Shown: piece after piece, positions 35,356 to 44,385 of the stretch
Layout: each line of letters opens with the position of its first letter
Numbering within the stretch: position 1 is the stretch's first letter
Assembly (NCBI GenBank): GCA_047605645.1
Contig: JASGFJ010000025.1
Location: 11,327 to 75,326, forward strand
Length of the DNA: 64,000 bases
Source: UBA1309 sp047605645
GTDB taxonomy: Bacteria; Bacteroidota; Bacteroidia; Bacteroidales; Dysgonomonadaceae
Direction of reading: 5' to 3'
Position numbers and translations under genes: made by a program
Notes under the pieces: model-generated
What the model saw: the letters and a program-made list of their open reading frames with translations, nothing else
The model's database searches: none
Told to the model about the DNA's origin: nothing

Positions 35356-36117
35356 CTATTCCTCTCGGTGAAATAAAGTAGCATTTGCCTGAGCGGTAGG
35401 CATTATCAGCATATCATTGATACAAACATGAGCGGGTAATGAAACAACATAACAAATGGCATCAGCAATATCTTCCGGCCTTAATGGCTGAAATCCCTGG
35501 TACACTTTATCGGCTCGTTCTTTATCTCCGTGAAAACGAACAATCGAAAACTCCGTTTCTACGGCTCCGGGACAAATTTGCGTCACCTTCACGCCATAAG
35601 GAAGTAAATCCATACGCATCCCTTTACCAATAGCCTCAACAGCATGCTTGGTCCCACAATACACATTTCCATTCGGATAAGCCTCCTTGCCGGCAATCGA
35701 GGAAAGATTGACAATGTGCCCTTTGCGCCGCTCCTTCATTCCGGGAGCAATGGCACGAGTCACATAAAGAAGACCTTTAATATTCGTATCAATCATTTTT
35801 TCCCAGTCTTCTATATCACCATCCTGAAGAGGAGTTAAACCAGAAGCAAGACCGGCATTATTGACAAGCAAATCAATATTTTTCCAATCTCCCGGCAGAT
35901 TTCCTAAGTGGGCACTCACTTCTTCCTGATTTCTCACATCAAAGCACAACGGAAGCACCCGAATTCCATATTTATCTTCCAGATAATTCTTCAATTCCCC
36001 GATTTTCTCAGCTCGGCGAGCCGTTACAATAAGATCATAGTTTTCTTTTGCCAACCGATAAGCAGTGGCTTCACCGATTCCGGAAGAAGCACCTGTAATT
36101 AAAGCTATTTTATTCAT
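35356..36117 (-). CDS. SDR family oxidoreductase (YdfG-like)
   Basis: The 253-residue protein is a classical short-chain dehydrogenase: TGASSGIG at 8-15, an arginine pair after the second strand (TARRAEK) that favours NADPH, NNAG near 86-89, S140 and the catalytic Y153/K157 (YCGTK). The sequence resembles the E. coli YdfG branch (3-hydroxy acid or serine dehydrogenases, malonic semialdehyde reductase). The exact substrate is unknown. The hypothetical membrane protein gene follows after 15 bp. Confidence 0.9.
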   Translation of the reverse strand: MNKIALITGASSGIGEATAYRLAKENYDLIVTARRAEKIGELKNYLEDKYGIRVLPLCFDVRNQEEVSAHLGNLPGDWKNIDLLVNNAGLASGLTPLQDGDIEDWEKMIDTNIKGLLYVTRAIAPGMKERRKGHIVNLSSIAGKEAYPNGNVYCGTKHAVEAIGKGMRMDLLPYGVKVTQICPGAVETEFSIVRFHGDKERADKVYQGFQPLRPEDIADAICYVVSLPAHVCINDMLIMPTAQANATLFHREE

Positions 36118-36279
36118 ACGTTTAAATTTTTACTGTTAGGTGGTATGAGACGCGCGTGATTTTTTAATCATTATCAAAGGTGATTTAAGAAAATCAGGTT
36201 TTGTTTTATATCAAATATTACAGAACAAAAACAGGCAAAAGTGCACGACACCAGCACATCCCTTTCCTGTTGAATTGCT

Positions 36280-37023
36280 TTACAAGACCTTATATTTTTC
36301 CCACAAAGCCGATTTCACAACCTCTTGCGTCTGTGCTGCAAGCTCAAGAATATTATCCTCAGTAGCTCCTTCTGTGGAAATGGGAGGATGAATAACCAAC
36401 TCCATTTTTCCGGGATTCAAACTCCATGTTCCCCGGCGAAGGACTTCGCAGACGCCATTAATTGTAATGGGAACAATCGGCAGGGAAAGCTGCTCCGCAA
36501 CAAGAAAAGCCCCACGTTTGAACTTCGCCAGCTTACCTGTATAACTACGAGCGCCTTCCGGAAAAATAACCATGGAAGCGCCCGGCTCCTCGCGCAGTTG
36601 CTTTTCAGCTTTTGCAATACTTTCTTTTCTCGATTTCAAACTGGATTGATCCACATATACATGCCCGGCTATCTCGGAAGCCTTTCCCACCAGTGGAATT
36701 TTTCTTAACTCCTGCTTTTGTACCCACTTGATGTTTTTAGGAAGATATCCGTATATCAAAAAAATATCAATATAGCTTTGATGATTCGGCGTAAAGACAT
36801 ACGATTGTTCAGGTCGTATATTTTCTGTTCCCCGCACCTGAATCCTGCATAGTGCCAAGCGGCATGTTATTTTCGACCAATACCGAGGTGGTACATACGC
36901 CCACACCTTCTTTTCTCCGATGGCACAACCAATCATAACCGTGATTGCTGTGATTATAGTCACAAGGACAAAAAGAGGAGCGAAAATCAACCATTGATAA
37001 AAGAAAAGGAGTATACGTTTCAT
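36280..37023 (-). CDS. plsC: 1-acyl-sn-glycerol-3-phosphate acyltransferase
   Basis: PlsC makes phosphatidic acid at the inner membrane. The 247-residue product has an N-terminal membrane segment (about 8-35), the HX4D motif at H81-D86 (NHQSYID) and FPEGARS (154-160) for glycerol-3-phosphate binding. The ATG at 37023 is well placed, with a promoter box 66 bp upstream. It appears to be its own transcription unit, after a terminator of the upstream glycosyltransferase gene. Confidence 0.94.
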   Translation of the reverse strand: MKRILLFFYQWLIFAPLFVLVTIITAITVMIGCAIGEKKVWAYVPPRYWSKITCRLALCRIQVRGTENIRPEQSYVFTPNHQSYIDIFLIYGYLPKNIKWVQKQELRKIPLVGKASEIAGHVYVDQSSLKSRKESIAKAEKQLREEPGASMVIFPEGARSYTGKLAKFKRGAFLVAEQLSLPIVPITINGVCEVLRRGTWSLNPGKMELVIHPPISTEGATEDNILELAAQTQEVVKSALWEKYKVL

Positions 37024-37088
37024 ATTCTTACTTAATTTTTTAAAGTGTTGATATTAACACACCACCAGCATGAGTGAATAAATGTTCA

Positions 37089-37096
37089 CAAAAATA
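37089..37096 (-). promoter_or_regulatory. plsC promoter -7 box
   Basis: TATTTTTG on the minus strand, a full -7 match 66 bp before plsC; the -33 region is weak. Confidence 0.5.
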
Positions 37097-37164
37097 ATAA
37101 ACTGAATGAATCTTTTATCCTATAATGCACATTAATTCTGTATCGGAAAAAGGATAAAAACAAA

Positions 37165-37189
37165 AAACACACCTCAATGAGATGTGTTT
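37165..37189 (-). terminator. Terminator after the GT2 gene
   Basis: AAACACA and TGTGTTT, extended by CTC/GAG across one mismatch, form a hairpin followed on the minus strand by TTTTTTGTTTTT. Confidence 0.8.
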
Positions 37190-37213
37190 GAATTTATAAC
37201 AATAGAAATTGTC

Positions 37214-38212
37214 TTATTTTTTGAAGAATAAATGAGGGAAGGCCTGTTCCGGATTCTTTCTGCAAACAATTATTTTCCAAAAAGAAACAAGATATCCCAA
37301 TCCGTATCCGAAAAACTGGACAAACACCGCCCGAATAGACATCAATCCGATACCCAAGCTTTTACTTTGAATAGAAGAGGTTAAAAAGCACAATATAAAA
37401 TAAGCCAAAAATACCAAGAGAAGACAGGGTTCTCCGAGTACAGCAAGACCTATCGCAGCTAAAATACCTACCACAAACAAAGTCGGAAGCATAAATGTAA
37501 ACTTGAAATATCCGGGATGCCAGCGATCGAGAATCGGTCTCACTTTTCCGAATTTATTCACCTGTACATAGTATTTTTGCCAACTAATTCTTCGTTTGTG
37601 AAAAACAATAACATTCGAAAACAGCCGCGTTTCAAATCCCATCTTCCAAAGGCGCATTGCCAAATCCGGATCTTCTCCGGGATGAATCACTCCAAATCCG
37701 CCGGAAACTTCAAAAGCCTTTTTGGATAGCCCCATATTGAAGCTACGAGGCTGAAACTTGCCCAACTTTTCGCTTCCTCCGCGTATACCACCGGTTGTCA
37801 AAGGAGAAGTCATTGCAAAATTGATGGCTTTCTGCAAATCAGAGAATGAGTCCAGAGCGCCATCAGCTCCACCAAAACAATCTACACAATCAGTATCTAA
37901 TGATTTTTCGACTTGTTCAAGATAATCGTCAGGCAAAATACAATCAGAATCAAGAATCAAGAAATAGTCACCCTTCGCCCTTTCCATACCATAATTGCGA
38001 GACGCTCCCGGACCTGAATTCGGCTTATAGTAATAACTAATTGACAAAAAGTCTTCAAACATTTGAACAACATCTTTGCAGGTGACTGTGGAACCATCTT
38101 CCACCACCAACACCTCGTAAGGTTTGGTATAGGTCTGCTTGGCTAGACTCGTCAGCAGGTCGTGTACTTCGTCAGGACGATTATACACCGGAATAATTAC
38201 GGTAAAATACAT
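37214..38212 (-). CDS. Family 2 glycosyltransferase, membrane-anchored
   Basis: The 332-residue product has a GT-A domain (FTVIIPVYNRPDEV, LVVEDGST, ILDSDCILP with the DSD motif near 92-94) and PGEDPDLAMRLWK near 185, the acceptor-side ED motif. Two hydrophobic helices near residues 250-290 anchor it to the inner membrane. It lies 37 bp after a UDP-glucuronate decarboxylase gene and ends at a terminator, so the two form an operon. A role in attaching xylose or a neighbouring sugar to a surface glycan is inference. Confidence 0.9.
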   Translation of the reverse strand: MYFTVIIPVYNRPDEVHDLLTSLAKQTYTKPYEVLVVEDGSTVTCKDVVQMFEDFLSISYYYKPNSGPGASRNYGMERAKGDYFLILDSDCILPDDYLEQVEKSLDTDCVDCFGGADGALDSFSDLQKAINFAMTSPLTTGGIRGGSEKLGKFQPRSFNMGLSKKAFEVSGGFGVIHPGEDPDLAMRLWKMGFETRLFSNVIVFHKRRISWQKYYVQVNKFGKVRPILDRWHPGYFKFTFMLPTLFVVGILAAIGLAVLGEPCLLLVFLAYFILCFLTSSIQSKSLGIGLMSIRAVFVQFFGYGLGYLVSFWKIIVCRKNPEQAFPHLFFKK

Positions 38213-38249
38213 AAAACTAAATCGTTGCGGAAGGGATATTTATTTCAGA

Positions 38250-39200
38250 TTAAGATTTCTGGCTGGACAAAAGAGTCTCGAAATAGTTGATGGTCTTCAT
38301 CAGCCCGGTTCTCAACTGTACATGAGGCTGCCAATCATCAAGCATTTGACGCGCCAGGGTAATATCCGGCTGACGTTGCTTGGGATCGTCCTGAGGAAGC
38401 GGAAGAAATACCAGCTTGGATTTCGAACCGATAATATCTATAATTGTTTCAGCCAATCCCAACATTGTAAACTCATTCGGATTGCCTATATTGACCGGGC
38501 CAAGAAAATCGACCGGGGTTTTCATCATGCGAGTCATTCCTTCTATCAAATCATCTACATACTGGAAAGACCGAGTCTGCATACCATCTCCAAAAATAGT
38601 AATATCCTCTCCTCTTAACGCCTGCACAATAAAATTAGAAACGACCCGTCCGTCATTCTGATTCATATTGGGGCCATAGGTATTGAATATCCGTATTATT
38701 TTGATGGCTACCTGATTCTGGATGTGATAGTTCATAAACAAGGATTCGGCACAACGCTTTCCTTCATCGTAGCAGGATCGCGGGCCAATCGGATTCACAT
38801 TTCCCCAATACGTCTCGGGTTGCGGGTGAATAATTGGGTCTCCATACACCTCGCTGGTGCTGGCCTGAAGAATTTTCGCCTTCAAACGCTTGGCTAATCC
38901 CAACATATTGATCGCGCCCATCACTGAGGTCTGAATTGTTTTTATCGAATCGTATTGGTAATGAATCGGACTTGCAGGACAAGCCAGATTATAGATTTCA
39001 TCAACCTCAGCCTGAAATGGAACTGTTATGTCGTGTCGGACTGCTTCAAAATATCGGTTATCGAAAAGATGTGCAATATTAGATTTCGAGCCGGTGAAGT
39101 AATTATCCAGACAAATCACTTCGTTTCCTTCCTCCAATAACCTGGAGCATAGATGAGAACCGATAAATCCCGCTCCTCCTGTCACCAAAATTCGTTTCAT
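38250..39200 (-). CDS. UDP-glucuronate decarboxylase (UDP-xylose synthase)
   Basis: The 316-residue product (start ATG 39200, MKRILVTGGAG) is an extended SDR with GGAGFIG at 8-14, TSEVYGDP near 115-122 and Y144/K148 (SCYDEGK). PASPIHYQ and GDGMQTRSFQYVDDL are hallmarks of the UXS family, which converts UDP-glucuronate to UDP-xylose. The frame to 39263 runs through the promoter. With the glycosyltransferase downstream it supplies a donor sugar for surface polysaccharide. Confidence 0.93.
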   Translation of the reverse strand: MKRILVTGGAGFIGSHLCSRLLEEGNEVICLDNYFTGSKSNIAHLFDNRYFEAVRHDITVPFQAEVDEIYNLACPASPIHYQYDSIKTIQTSVMGAINMLGLAKRLKAKILQASTSEVYGDPIIHPQPETYWGNVNPIGPRSCYDEGKRCAESLFMNYHIQNQVAIKIIRIFNTYGPNMNQNDGRVVSNFIVQALRGEDITIFGDGMQTRSFQYVDDLIEGMTRMMKTPVDFLGPVNIGNPNEFTMLGLAETIIDIIGSKSKLVFLPLPQDDPKQRQPDITLARQMLDDWQPHVQLRTGLMKTINYFETLLSSQKS

Positions 39201-39226
39201 CAAGACATTATGTTTATTTAGGAACA

Positions 39227-39234
39227 CAAAGGTA
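39227..39234 (-). promoter_or_regulatory. Promoter -7 box of the UXS gene
   Basis: TACCTTTG on the minus strand, the most typical form of the Bacteroidota -7 box, 27 bp before the ATG. Confidence 0.65.
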
Positions 39235-39374
39235 GAATATTTATTTGAAGAAAGATGCCGCAATTTCTTATTATATCGCGTGATCTTCCGACAATTTGTT
39301 CTTTAAAAGAACAGAATTTCCTCTACCTAGCGCAAAGGAGAGATTAAAATAAAAACAAAACACGGGAAAAGCCA

Positions 39375-40334
39375 TTAATTAGTAAGTGCTCTCGAGCGAA
39401 AAGATTCTTGAGATAATTTCAGAATCGTGCTTTTCCTTGAATGAAATTCTGCCATTTTTGAAATAGGGAGAAACAAAGTTCCCGCTCCGTACTTCGCCAA
39501 ATCGTCTTTCAAGTCGGGACTCCATTTCTGTAAGTCTTCCGGTGAAACAGCCAGTTGTTTGACCAACACATCCAGCTTATATTCAGAAGTTATATCAACG
39601 CTCATCATGGTCGGGTCGTTATTGGGCTTAGTGCGTTTCGGGCGTACACTTTTTGCTTCGGAAGGCTTATCGCCTTCTCCAGGGAAACGTTCTTTGTAGT
39701 CTGTCATCAATTGCGACAATTCATTGGTGATATAACAAGCTGTCATAAATTTATTGACATGATTGATTGTTTCATCGGGCAGATACTTATAAAATTCATG
39801 GTATTTATCCGAACCGGCTCTGGTAATAGCCCTATCGACGTTAGTGCCTCCACAGTTATATGCCGCAATCACGGTTATCCAGTTTCGGTATTTTACATAG
39901 AGATCTTTCAATGTCCGGACAGCCACTCGTGTACTTTTAGATACATCCCCGCGATCCTTTTCATCCAATCCGTAAGTAAGGGCATTGATCGGCGTCACCT
40001 GCCAGATGCCTACCGCATTGGCAGAAGAGACACTACTGTTGCGAAAACCCGACTCAATCATCACCAAATTGCGAAGCATCTTGGGAAGTCCGCTTGACTG
40101 CAACATGTTTTCGACATACATTACCGTAGAATGATTGTTCCGCAGAAGCGATTCATAGGTCTGCCTCTCCTTTTCAGAAGGAATGATAAGACTATAATTA
40201 AACTTATCTTTCATCATCTTAATCTGCCACCGGGAACCATAGCGCACTTCCTGCGCTTCCCGCTGGGCAAAAACACTATCGGAAAACAGCACAAGAAAGC
40301 TGATAATGGAAATTAGAAATGTTATTTTTTTCAT
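39375..40334 (-). CDS. Lytic transglycosylase (MltD-like, SLT domain)
   Basis: The 319-residue exported protein (signal peptide cleaved after VFAQ) has a lysozyme-like SLT domain with catalytic E94 (VMIESGFRNS), NAVGIWQVTP and AAYNCGGTNV. The C-terminal third (about 245-300) resembles a single degenerate LysM-type or linker module rather than the multiple LysM repeats of E. coli MltD. It cleaves peptidoglycan glycan strands in the periplasm. It is divergent from the M16 peptidase gene. Confidence 0.9.
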   Translation of the reverse strand: MKKITFLISIISFLVLFSDSVFAQREAQEVRYGSRWQIKMMKDKFNYSLIIPSEKERQTYESLLRNNHSTVMYVENMLQSSGLPKMLRNLVMIESGFRNSSVSSANAVGIWQVTPINALTYGLDEKDRGDVSKSTRVAVRTLKDLYVKYRNWITVIAAYNCGGTNVDRAITRAGSDKYHEFYKYLPDETINHVNKFMTACYITNELSQLMTDYKERFPGEGDKPSEAKSVRPKRTKPNNDPTMMSVDITSEYKLDVLVKQLAVSPEDLQKWSPDLKDDLAKYGAGTLFLPISKMAEFHSRKSTILKLSQESFRSRALTN

Positions 40335-40497
40335 GCGGAAAACCTCTTTTCACTTTCCTGCACCGGAAAATGAATTTTCGAATGCAAAAGAAAATATATT
40401 TATTGCTTTAAACAAGGATTTAGACATGTTTAAGCATTCTGCCAATGGCTTCCCTCATTTTATGGAGACAGAGACATCGATTCGCCCGCCAAAATTG

Positions 40498-40505
40498 TAT
40501 CTTTG
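40498..40505 (+). promoter_or_regulatory. Promoter -7 box of the M16 peptidase gene
   Basis: TATCTTTG is a full -7 match 24 bp before the TTG start of the peptidase, consistent with a leader of about 18 nt. Confidence 0.65.
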
Positions 40506-40529
40506 ACTCCGATTTAATGACATAATATT

Positions 40530-41765
40530 TTGAGAGAAAAAGCAACCGACATAGTCATATCCGCTTTACCAAACGGATTACGATTCATTCACAAACAGAC
40601 AGACTCCAATGTTTCCTATTGTGGATTCTTTGTGAACGCAGGCACACGCGACGAACGCGCCGATCAGTTCGGAATGGCGCATTTCACCGAACACATGCTT
40701 TTCAAAGGAACAGAGAAACGGAAGTCGTACCACATCATCAACCGGATGGAAAATGTAGGTGGTGAGCTCAATGCATACACCAACAAAGAAGAGACTGTGA
40801 TCTATTCAGTTTTCATCGAAGAACACATCGAACGGGCTATCGAATTGCTTACGGATCTGACCTTTCATTCCAATTTCCCTCAAAAAGAGCTAGACAAGGA
40901 GACAGATGTAATCATTGACGAAATCAACTCTTACGAAGGCAGTCCCTCCGAATTGATTTATGACGAATTTGAAAACCTGATATTCAAAAACCACTCATTG
41001 GGTCATCTCATTCTGGGAGAGGAAGATCTTTTGAAAAAATTCAAGACGGAGCATGTGAGAGAATTCGTCAACGACCATTACACAACAGATGAAATCATAT
41101 TTTTTTCAATGGGCAAAACCCCGGCAAAAAAAGTAATAAACCTCTTGGAAAAATATGTCGGGGCAATAACATGCTCGTCCTCTGCCAATCAACGCGTGAC
41201 TCCTCCTTTTCTGAAAGGAGAAACGCTCACTTTCGAGAAAGGTACATCCCAGGCACACACCATCATCGGAACATACTCCTACCCGATTCTCAATAAGAAA
41301 CGAAAAGCGCTGAGCCTTTTGAACAACATTCTGGGAGGACCGGGCATGAACAGCCGCCTCAACATCTCTCTTCGCGAAAAGAGAGGATATGTCTATTCCG
41401 TAGAATCCTCCCTGACCAATTATTCGGATACAGGTGTATTTTCCATCTATTTCGGAGGCGATCAGCGCAATCAGCAAAAATGCACGGAGCTGGTATTAAA
41501 GGAACTGGAGAAATTCAGAACCACAAAACTGTCTTCATCGCAATTGGCCTCGGCTAAAAAACAATACATCGGACAGATAGGTATTTCTCACAGCTTACAG
41601 GAAAATGTAGCATTGGCTCTTGCAAAGAATTATTTGTATTATGGAAAATGGCACAGCGAAGCAGAAATTATTGCATCCGTAGAAAATATCTCTGCAGAAA
41701 ATTTATTAGAAACTGCAAATGAAGTATTTTTACCAGAAAATCTGTTTTGCCTTCAGTATACATAA
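40530..41765 (+). CDS. M16 family zinc peptidase (processing peptidase-like)
   Basis: The 411-residue product has the inverted zinc motif HFTEH (H51, E54, H55) and the downstream glutamate in the DEINSYEGSP region, so the protease half is active-looking. The second half (GGPGMNSRLNISLREKRG) is the R/Y-containing substrate-binding block of mitochondrial-type processing peptidases. There is no signal peptide. No ATG is available between the promoter and the conserved start, so TTG at 40530 is chosen. It sits upstream of a lipoprotein gene with a 24-bp gap. Confidence 0.9.
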   Translation: MREKATDIVISALPNGLRFIHKQTDSNVSYCGFFVNAGTRDERADQFGMAHFTEHMLFKGTEKRKSYHIINRMENVGGELNAYTNKEETVIYSVFIEEHIERAIELLTDLTFHSNFPQKELDKETDVIIDEINSYEGSPSELIYDEFENLIFKNHSLGHLILGEEDLLKKFKTEHVREFVNDHYTTDEIIFFSMGKTPAKKVINLLEKYVGAITCSSSANQRVTPPFLKGETLTFEKGTSQAHTIIGTYSYPILNKKRKALSLLNNILGGPGMNSRLNISLREKRGYVYSVESSLTNYSDTGVFSIYFGGDQRNQQKCTELVLKELEKFRTTKLSSSQLASAKKQYIGQIGISHSLQENVALALAKNYLYYGKWHSEAEIIASVENISAENLLETANEVFLPENLFCLQYT

Positions 41766-41789
41766 ACACATCACAAAACATTATGACTT

Positions 41790-42449
41790 ATGAAAACCGC
41801 TATTAAGAGCTTGTTGTACGTCTGTCTGTTTTCTTTTTTATTGACAGCATGCCAAACCTCCAAATCATTTACAGACACCCTCTTTTTGATACGGCAGGGA
41901 ATGCCTCAACAAGAAGTATATAAATTGCTCGGTGCTCCTGATTTCCGTCGGTTCAATCCGAACCAAGAAGAATGGGAATATATCCGGAGAAATTTTAGTT
42001 CTTCTGTTCAACGCGTCATTATTGTAACTTTTGAAAACGGAGCAGTGAATTCATTAAATTCTTTCGAAGAACCGGATCCCACTACCCCTGCTCAAAAAAG
42101 CAACAATAGTCCATCGACCGCTGTCCGCCCTTCCAATATTTTTCCGCCGAACAACCGCCCGGTGCGAGTCATGAATGATGCAAACTTTAACATCTTCCTC
42201 AGAGCATTGCGAGACAGACCATTTAGAGACGATCGCTACAAAATGATTCAGGACAGCAAGGTGAACAATGCCTTTTCCTGTCAGCAAATCCGTCAGGTGA
42301 TGGATTTGTTCTCATTCGACGACGAAAAGTTAAGAGTTTTGGAGCTGATTTCACCCAACATATTTGATCCGCAAAATGCGCAAATCATTATGGATGGATT
42401 CTCATTCTCTACCACCAAAGACAAAGCGAGGCAATGGATTCCCAACTAA
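41790..42449 (+). CDS. Lipoprotein with BamE/SmpA-like and DUF4476 domains
   Basis: The 219-residue product has a lipobox LTAC (C21), then a SmpA/BamE-like region (FLIRQGMPQQEVYKLLGAPDF, 32-52, and EEWEYI), a Pro/Ser/Asn-rich linker (about 95-125) and a C-terminal DUF4476 domain (ALRDRPF, CQQIRQVMDLFSFDDEKLRVLELISPNIFD). Known: BamE binds the BAM complex; DUF4476 is a Bacteroidota domain of unknown role. The combination in one envelope lipoprotein is inferred to act at the outer membrane. It is co-directional with the M16 peptidase and converges on ung. Confidence 0.82.
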   Translation: MKTAIKSLLYVCLFSFLLTACQTSKSFTDTLFLIRQGMPQQEVYKLLGAPDFRRFNPNQEEWEYIRRNFSSSVQRVIIVTFENGAVNSLNSFEEPDPTTPAQKSNNSPSTAVRPSNIFPPNNRPVRVMNDANFNIFLRALRDRPFRDDRYKMIQDSKVNNAFSCQQIRQVMDLFSFDDEKLRVLELISPNIFDPQNAQIIMDGFSFSTTKDKARQWIPN

Positions 42450-42464
42450 ACTGCAAAGAGACAA

Positions 42465-43127
42465 TCACCATTGAACAGGAGTCTGTCCGGTTTGAACGAG
42501 ATAAGTATTTGCCTGGCTGAAATGTTTGCATCCGAAGAAACCTCTGTAAACAGAAAGTGGCGATGGATGCGGAGCTTTTAGCACCAGATGCTTGCTACCG
42601 TCGATAAACAAAGCTTTCTTCTGTGCATACGAACCCCACAAGAGAAAAACCAGATGGTCGCGTTCCTCCGAAAGTTTTCGGATAGCCGCATCGGTAAAAT
42701 TCTCCCAACCTTTGCCCTGATGGGAATTTGCCTGATGAGCTACCACTGTGAGGGACGCATTCAGCAGTAAAACGCCCTGATCGGCCCACCTCGTCAAGTT
42801 GCCGGAAACAGGGACAGATATCCCTAAATCGGACTGAATCTCTTTGAAAATATTTACAAGTGAAGGAGGCTGCGGAATACCCTCGTTTACCGAAAACGAG
42901 AGTCCGTGAGCCTGTCCATCATTATGATAAGGATCCTGCCCGAGAATGACCACCTTCACTTTATCAAAAGGTGTATGTTCGAAAGCATTAAAAATCAGCT
43001 TAGCCGGAGGAAATACTTTCTTCGTCCGGTATTCCTCCCGAACAAACTCCGTCAGGCGGACAAAATATTCTTTTTCAAATTCATTCTCTAGCTGTTCTTT
43101 CCAGGAAGATTCAATCTTTACATTCAT
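42465..43127 (-). CDS. ung: Uracil-DNA glycosylase
   Basis: Ung removes uracil from DNA. With start ATG 43127 (MNVKIESSW) the product has 220 residues, with the water-activating D65 in GQDPYH (63-68), VLLLNASLTV, and HPSPLSVYRGF with the catalytic histidine. The frame extension to 43154 begins with a TTG inside the promoter. It is its own unit, converging on the BamE-like gene. Confidence 0.97.
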   Translation of the reverse strand: MNVKIESSWKEQLENEFEKEYFVRLTEFVREEYRTKKVFPPAKLIFNAFEHTPFDKVKVVILGQDPYHNDGQAHGLSFSVNEGIPQPPSLVNIFKEIQSDLGISVPVSGNLTRWADQGVLLLNASLTVVAHQANSHQGKGWENFTDAAIRKLSEERDHLVFLLWGSYAQKKALFIDGSKHLVLKAPHPSPLSVYRGFFGCKHFSQANTYLVQTGQTPVQW

Positions 43128-43151
43128 AGAGCGATTATTGCTTTTAGAAAA

Positions 43152-43159
43152 CAAAAATA
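43152..43159 (-). promoter_or_regulatory. ung promoter -7 box
   Basis: TATTTTTG on the minus strand is a full -7 match 25 bp before the ung ATG. Confidence 0.55.
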
Positions 43160-43167
43160 AGCATTAT

Positions 43168-44205
43168 TTATTTCTTTGGAAGAAACTCCAACACATTGTC
43201 CAGGTAAATGAATCCTCCCTTTCCTAGAAGAACCATACCTCTTCCATGAACACTTGCCCCAATGGCTCCCTGCCTGATATATCCGGTGAAATCAGCCATT
43301 TCGGTCCAGACATCTTTGACCGGATCGTATTCCCAGGTAGATTTCAATAGCTTGTCTCTAATACCACACGTCAAATATCCTTTTCCATCTATCACAAAAG
43401 CAGCTGCTGATTGCCTTTTAATATCTCCGGTATCTGATGAAGAATTGCTTGCCTGAAATGTTTTCAACAACCAGGACTCCTCATTTATATCATATTTCCA
43501 AAAACCGGACGGATACCCTTCCGAATTCACTCCACCGACAAGAAACACATGGCTATCAATAGCAAAGACAGCAGCAGAGGCTCGTCCTTCGCTCAAAGAA
43601 TTCACCTGCGACCATTCTTTTAAAGCCGGATTAAAAGCATAGGCATCCAGCGGATAGTTTACTCCGTCACAACCTCCGCCCACAATTCCCTTTGTTCCGG
43701 CTGAGAAAGCATAAGTAGCATAACGGGGTGTTCCCGGAAAATTTTGCAATTGAGTCCATCTGTCTGTTGAAGGATTATATTCCCAAAAGTCTTTGAGATA
43801 GTTCCTTCCATTGTATCCTCCACAAATATATCCTTTTTCACCGATAGCAAAAGCGGCCGCAAGGTTTCTTGCAGAGTCAGCCGAGGCCTTATCCGTTATA
43901 TCCGCTTTGGCATCGAGGCTGCTCAGCTGCGTCCATCCCGGTGATGTACTCGAGAAATCGATAACGTATAAATCATTGAATCGGGTTTTTCCGTTATACC
44001 CTCCAAAAACATACAATTTCTCCCCAATAACGAAAGATGAAGCATCGGCACGGACGTTTCCTATAAAATCGCATGCAAATTCGCTCCATTTACCCACAAC
44101 AGTGGTGGTGTCTGTATCAGAAGAATTACTGTCGTTGCTATCGCAAGAAATATTCAGAAAGAAAAGGCTAAAGAATGCGCTAAGAAAACATAGATACTTA
44201 TTCAT
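43168..44205 (-). CDS. Kelch-repeat lipoprotein
   Basis: ATG 44205 (MNKYLCFLSAFF) gives 345 residues with a lipoprotein signal ending NISC (C21). The Asp/Ser-rich stretch after the cysteine (DSNDSNSSD) resembles the Bacteroidota lipoprotein export signal for surface display. Six kelch repeats follow (VFGGYNGK, ICGGYNGR, GGGCDGVN, LVGGVNSE, LTCGIRDK, LLGKGG), enough for a closed six-bladed propeller. Such proteins bind glycans or proteins; a NanM-type sialate mutarotase role is possible but unsupported by context. It has its own promoter. Confidence 0.85.
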   Translation of the reverse strand: MNKYLCFLSAFFSLFFLNISCDSNDSNSSDTDTTTVVGKWSEFACDFIGNVRADASSFVIGEKLYVFGGYNGKTRFNDLYVIDFSSTSPGWTQLSSLDAKADITDKASADSARNLAAAFAIGEKGYICGGYNGRNYLKDFWEYNPSTDRWTQLQNFPGTPRYATYAFSAGTKGIVGGGCDGVNYPLDAYAFNPALKEWSQVNSLSEGRASAAVFAIDSHVFLVGGVNSEGYPSGFWKYDINEESWLLKTFQASNSSSDTGDIKRQSAAAFVIDGKGYLTCGIRDKLLKSTWEYDPVKDVWTEMADFTGYIRQGAIGASVHGRGMVLLGKGGFIYLDNVLEFLPKK

Positions 44206-44228
44206 TGGCTTTGTGTTTAAGATATTTA

Positions 44229-44260
44229 CAAAAATAGGTATTTTAGGAAAGTAAGGCAAA
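44229..44260 (-). promoter_or_regulatory. Promoter of the kelch lipoprotein gene
   Basis: TTTG and TATTTTTG are 20 bp apart on the minus strand, a full consensus match 24 bp before the ATG. Confidence 0.75.
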
Positions 44261-44316
44261 TAAAAGAAAACATAAAAGCAAAAAAGATCGATATAAATCA
44301 AGCTGTTAGAAATCAA

Positions 44317-44355
44317 AAAGCACCTGACAGGCGTTGAAAACCCGGCAGGTGCTTT
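44317..44355 (-). terminator. Terminator after the prolyl oligopeptidase gene
   Basis: AAAGCACCTG and CAGGTGCTTT form a 10-bp stem around a 19-nt loop, with a T-run on the minus strand, 31 bp past the stop at 44386. Confidence 0.8.
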
Positions 44356-44385
44356 GCATTTGAGAACTATTTATTCTGAAAGAAT

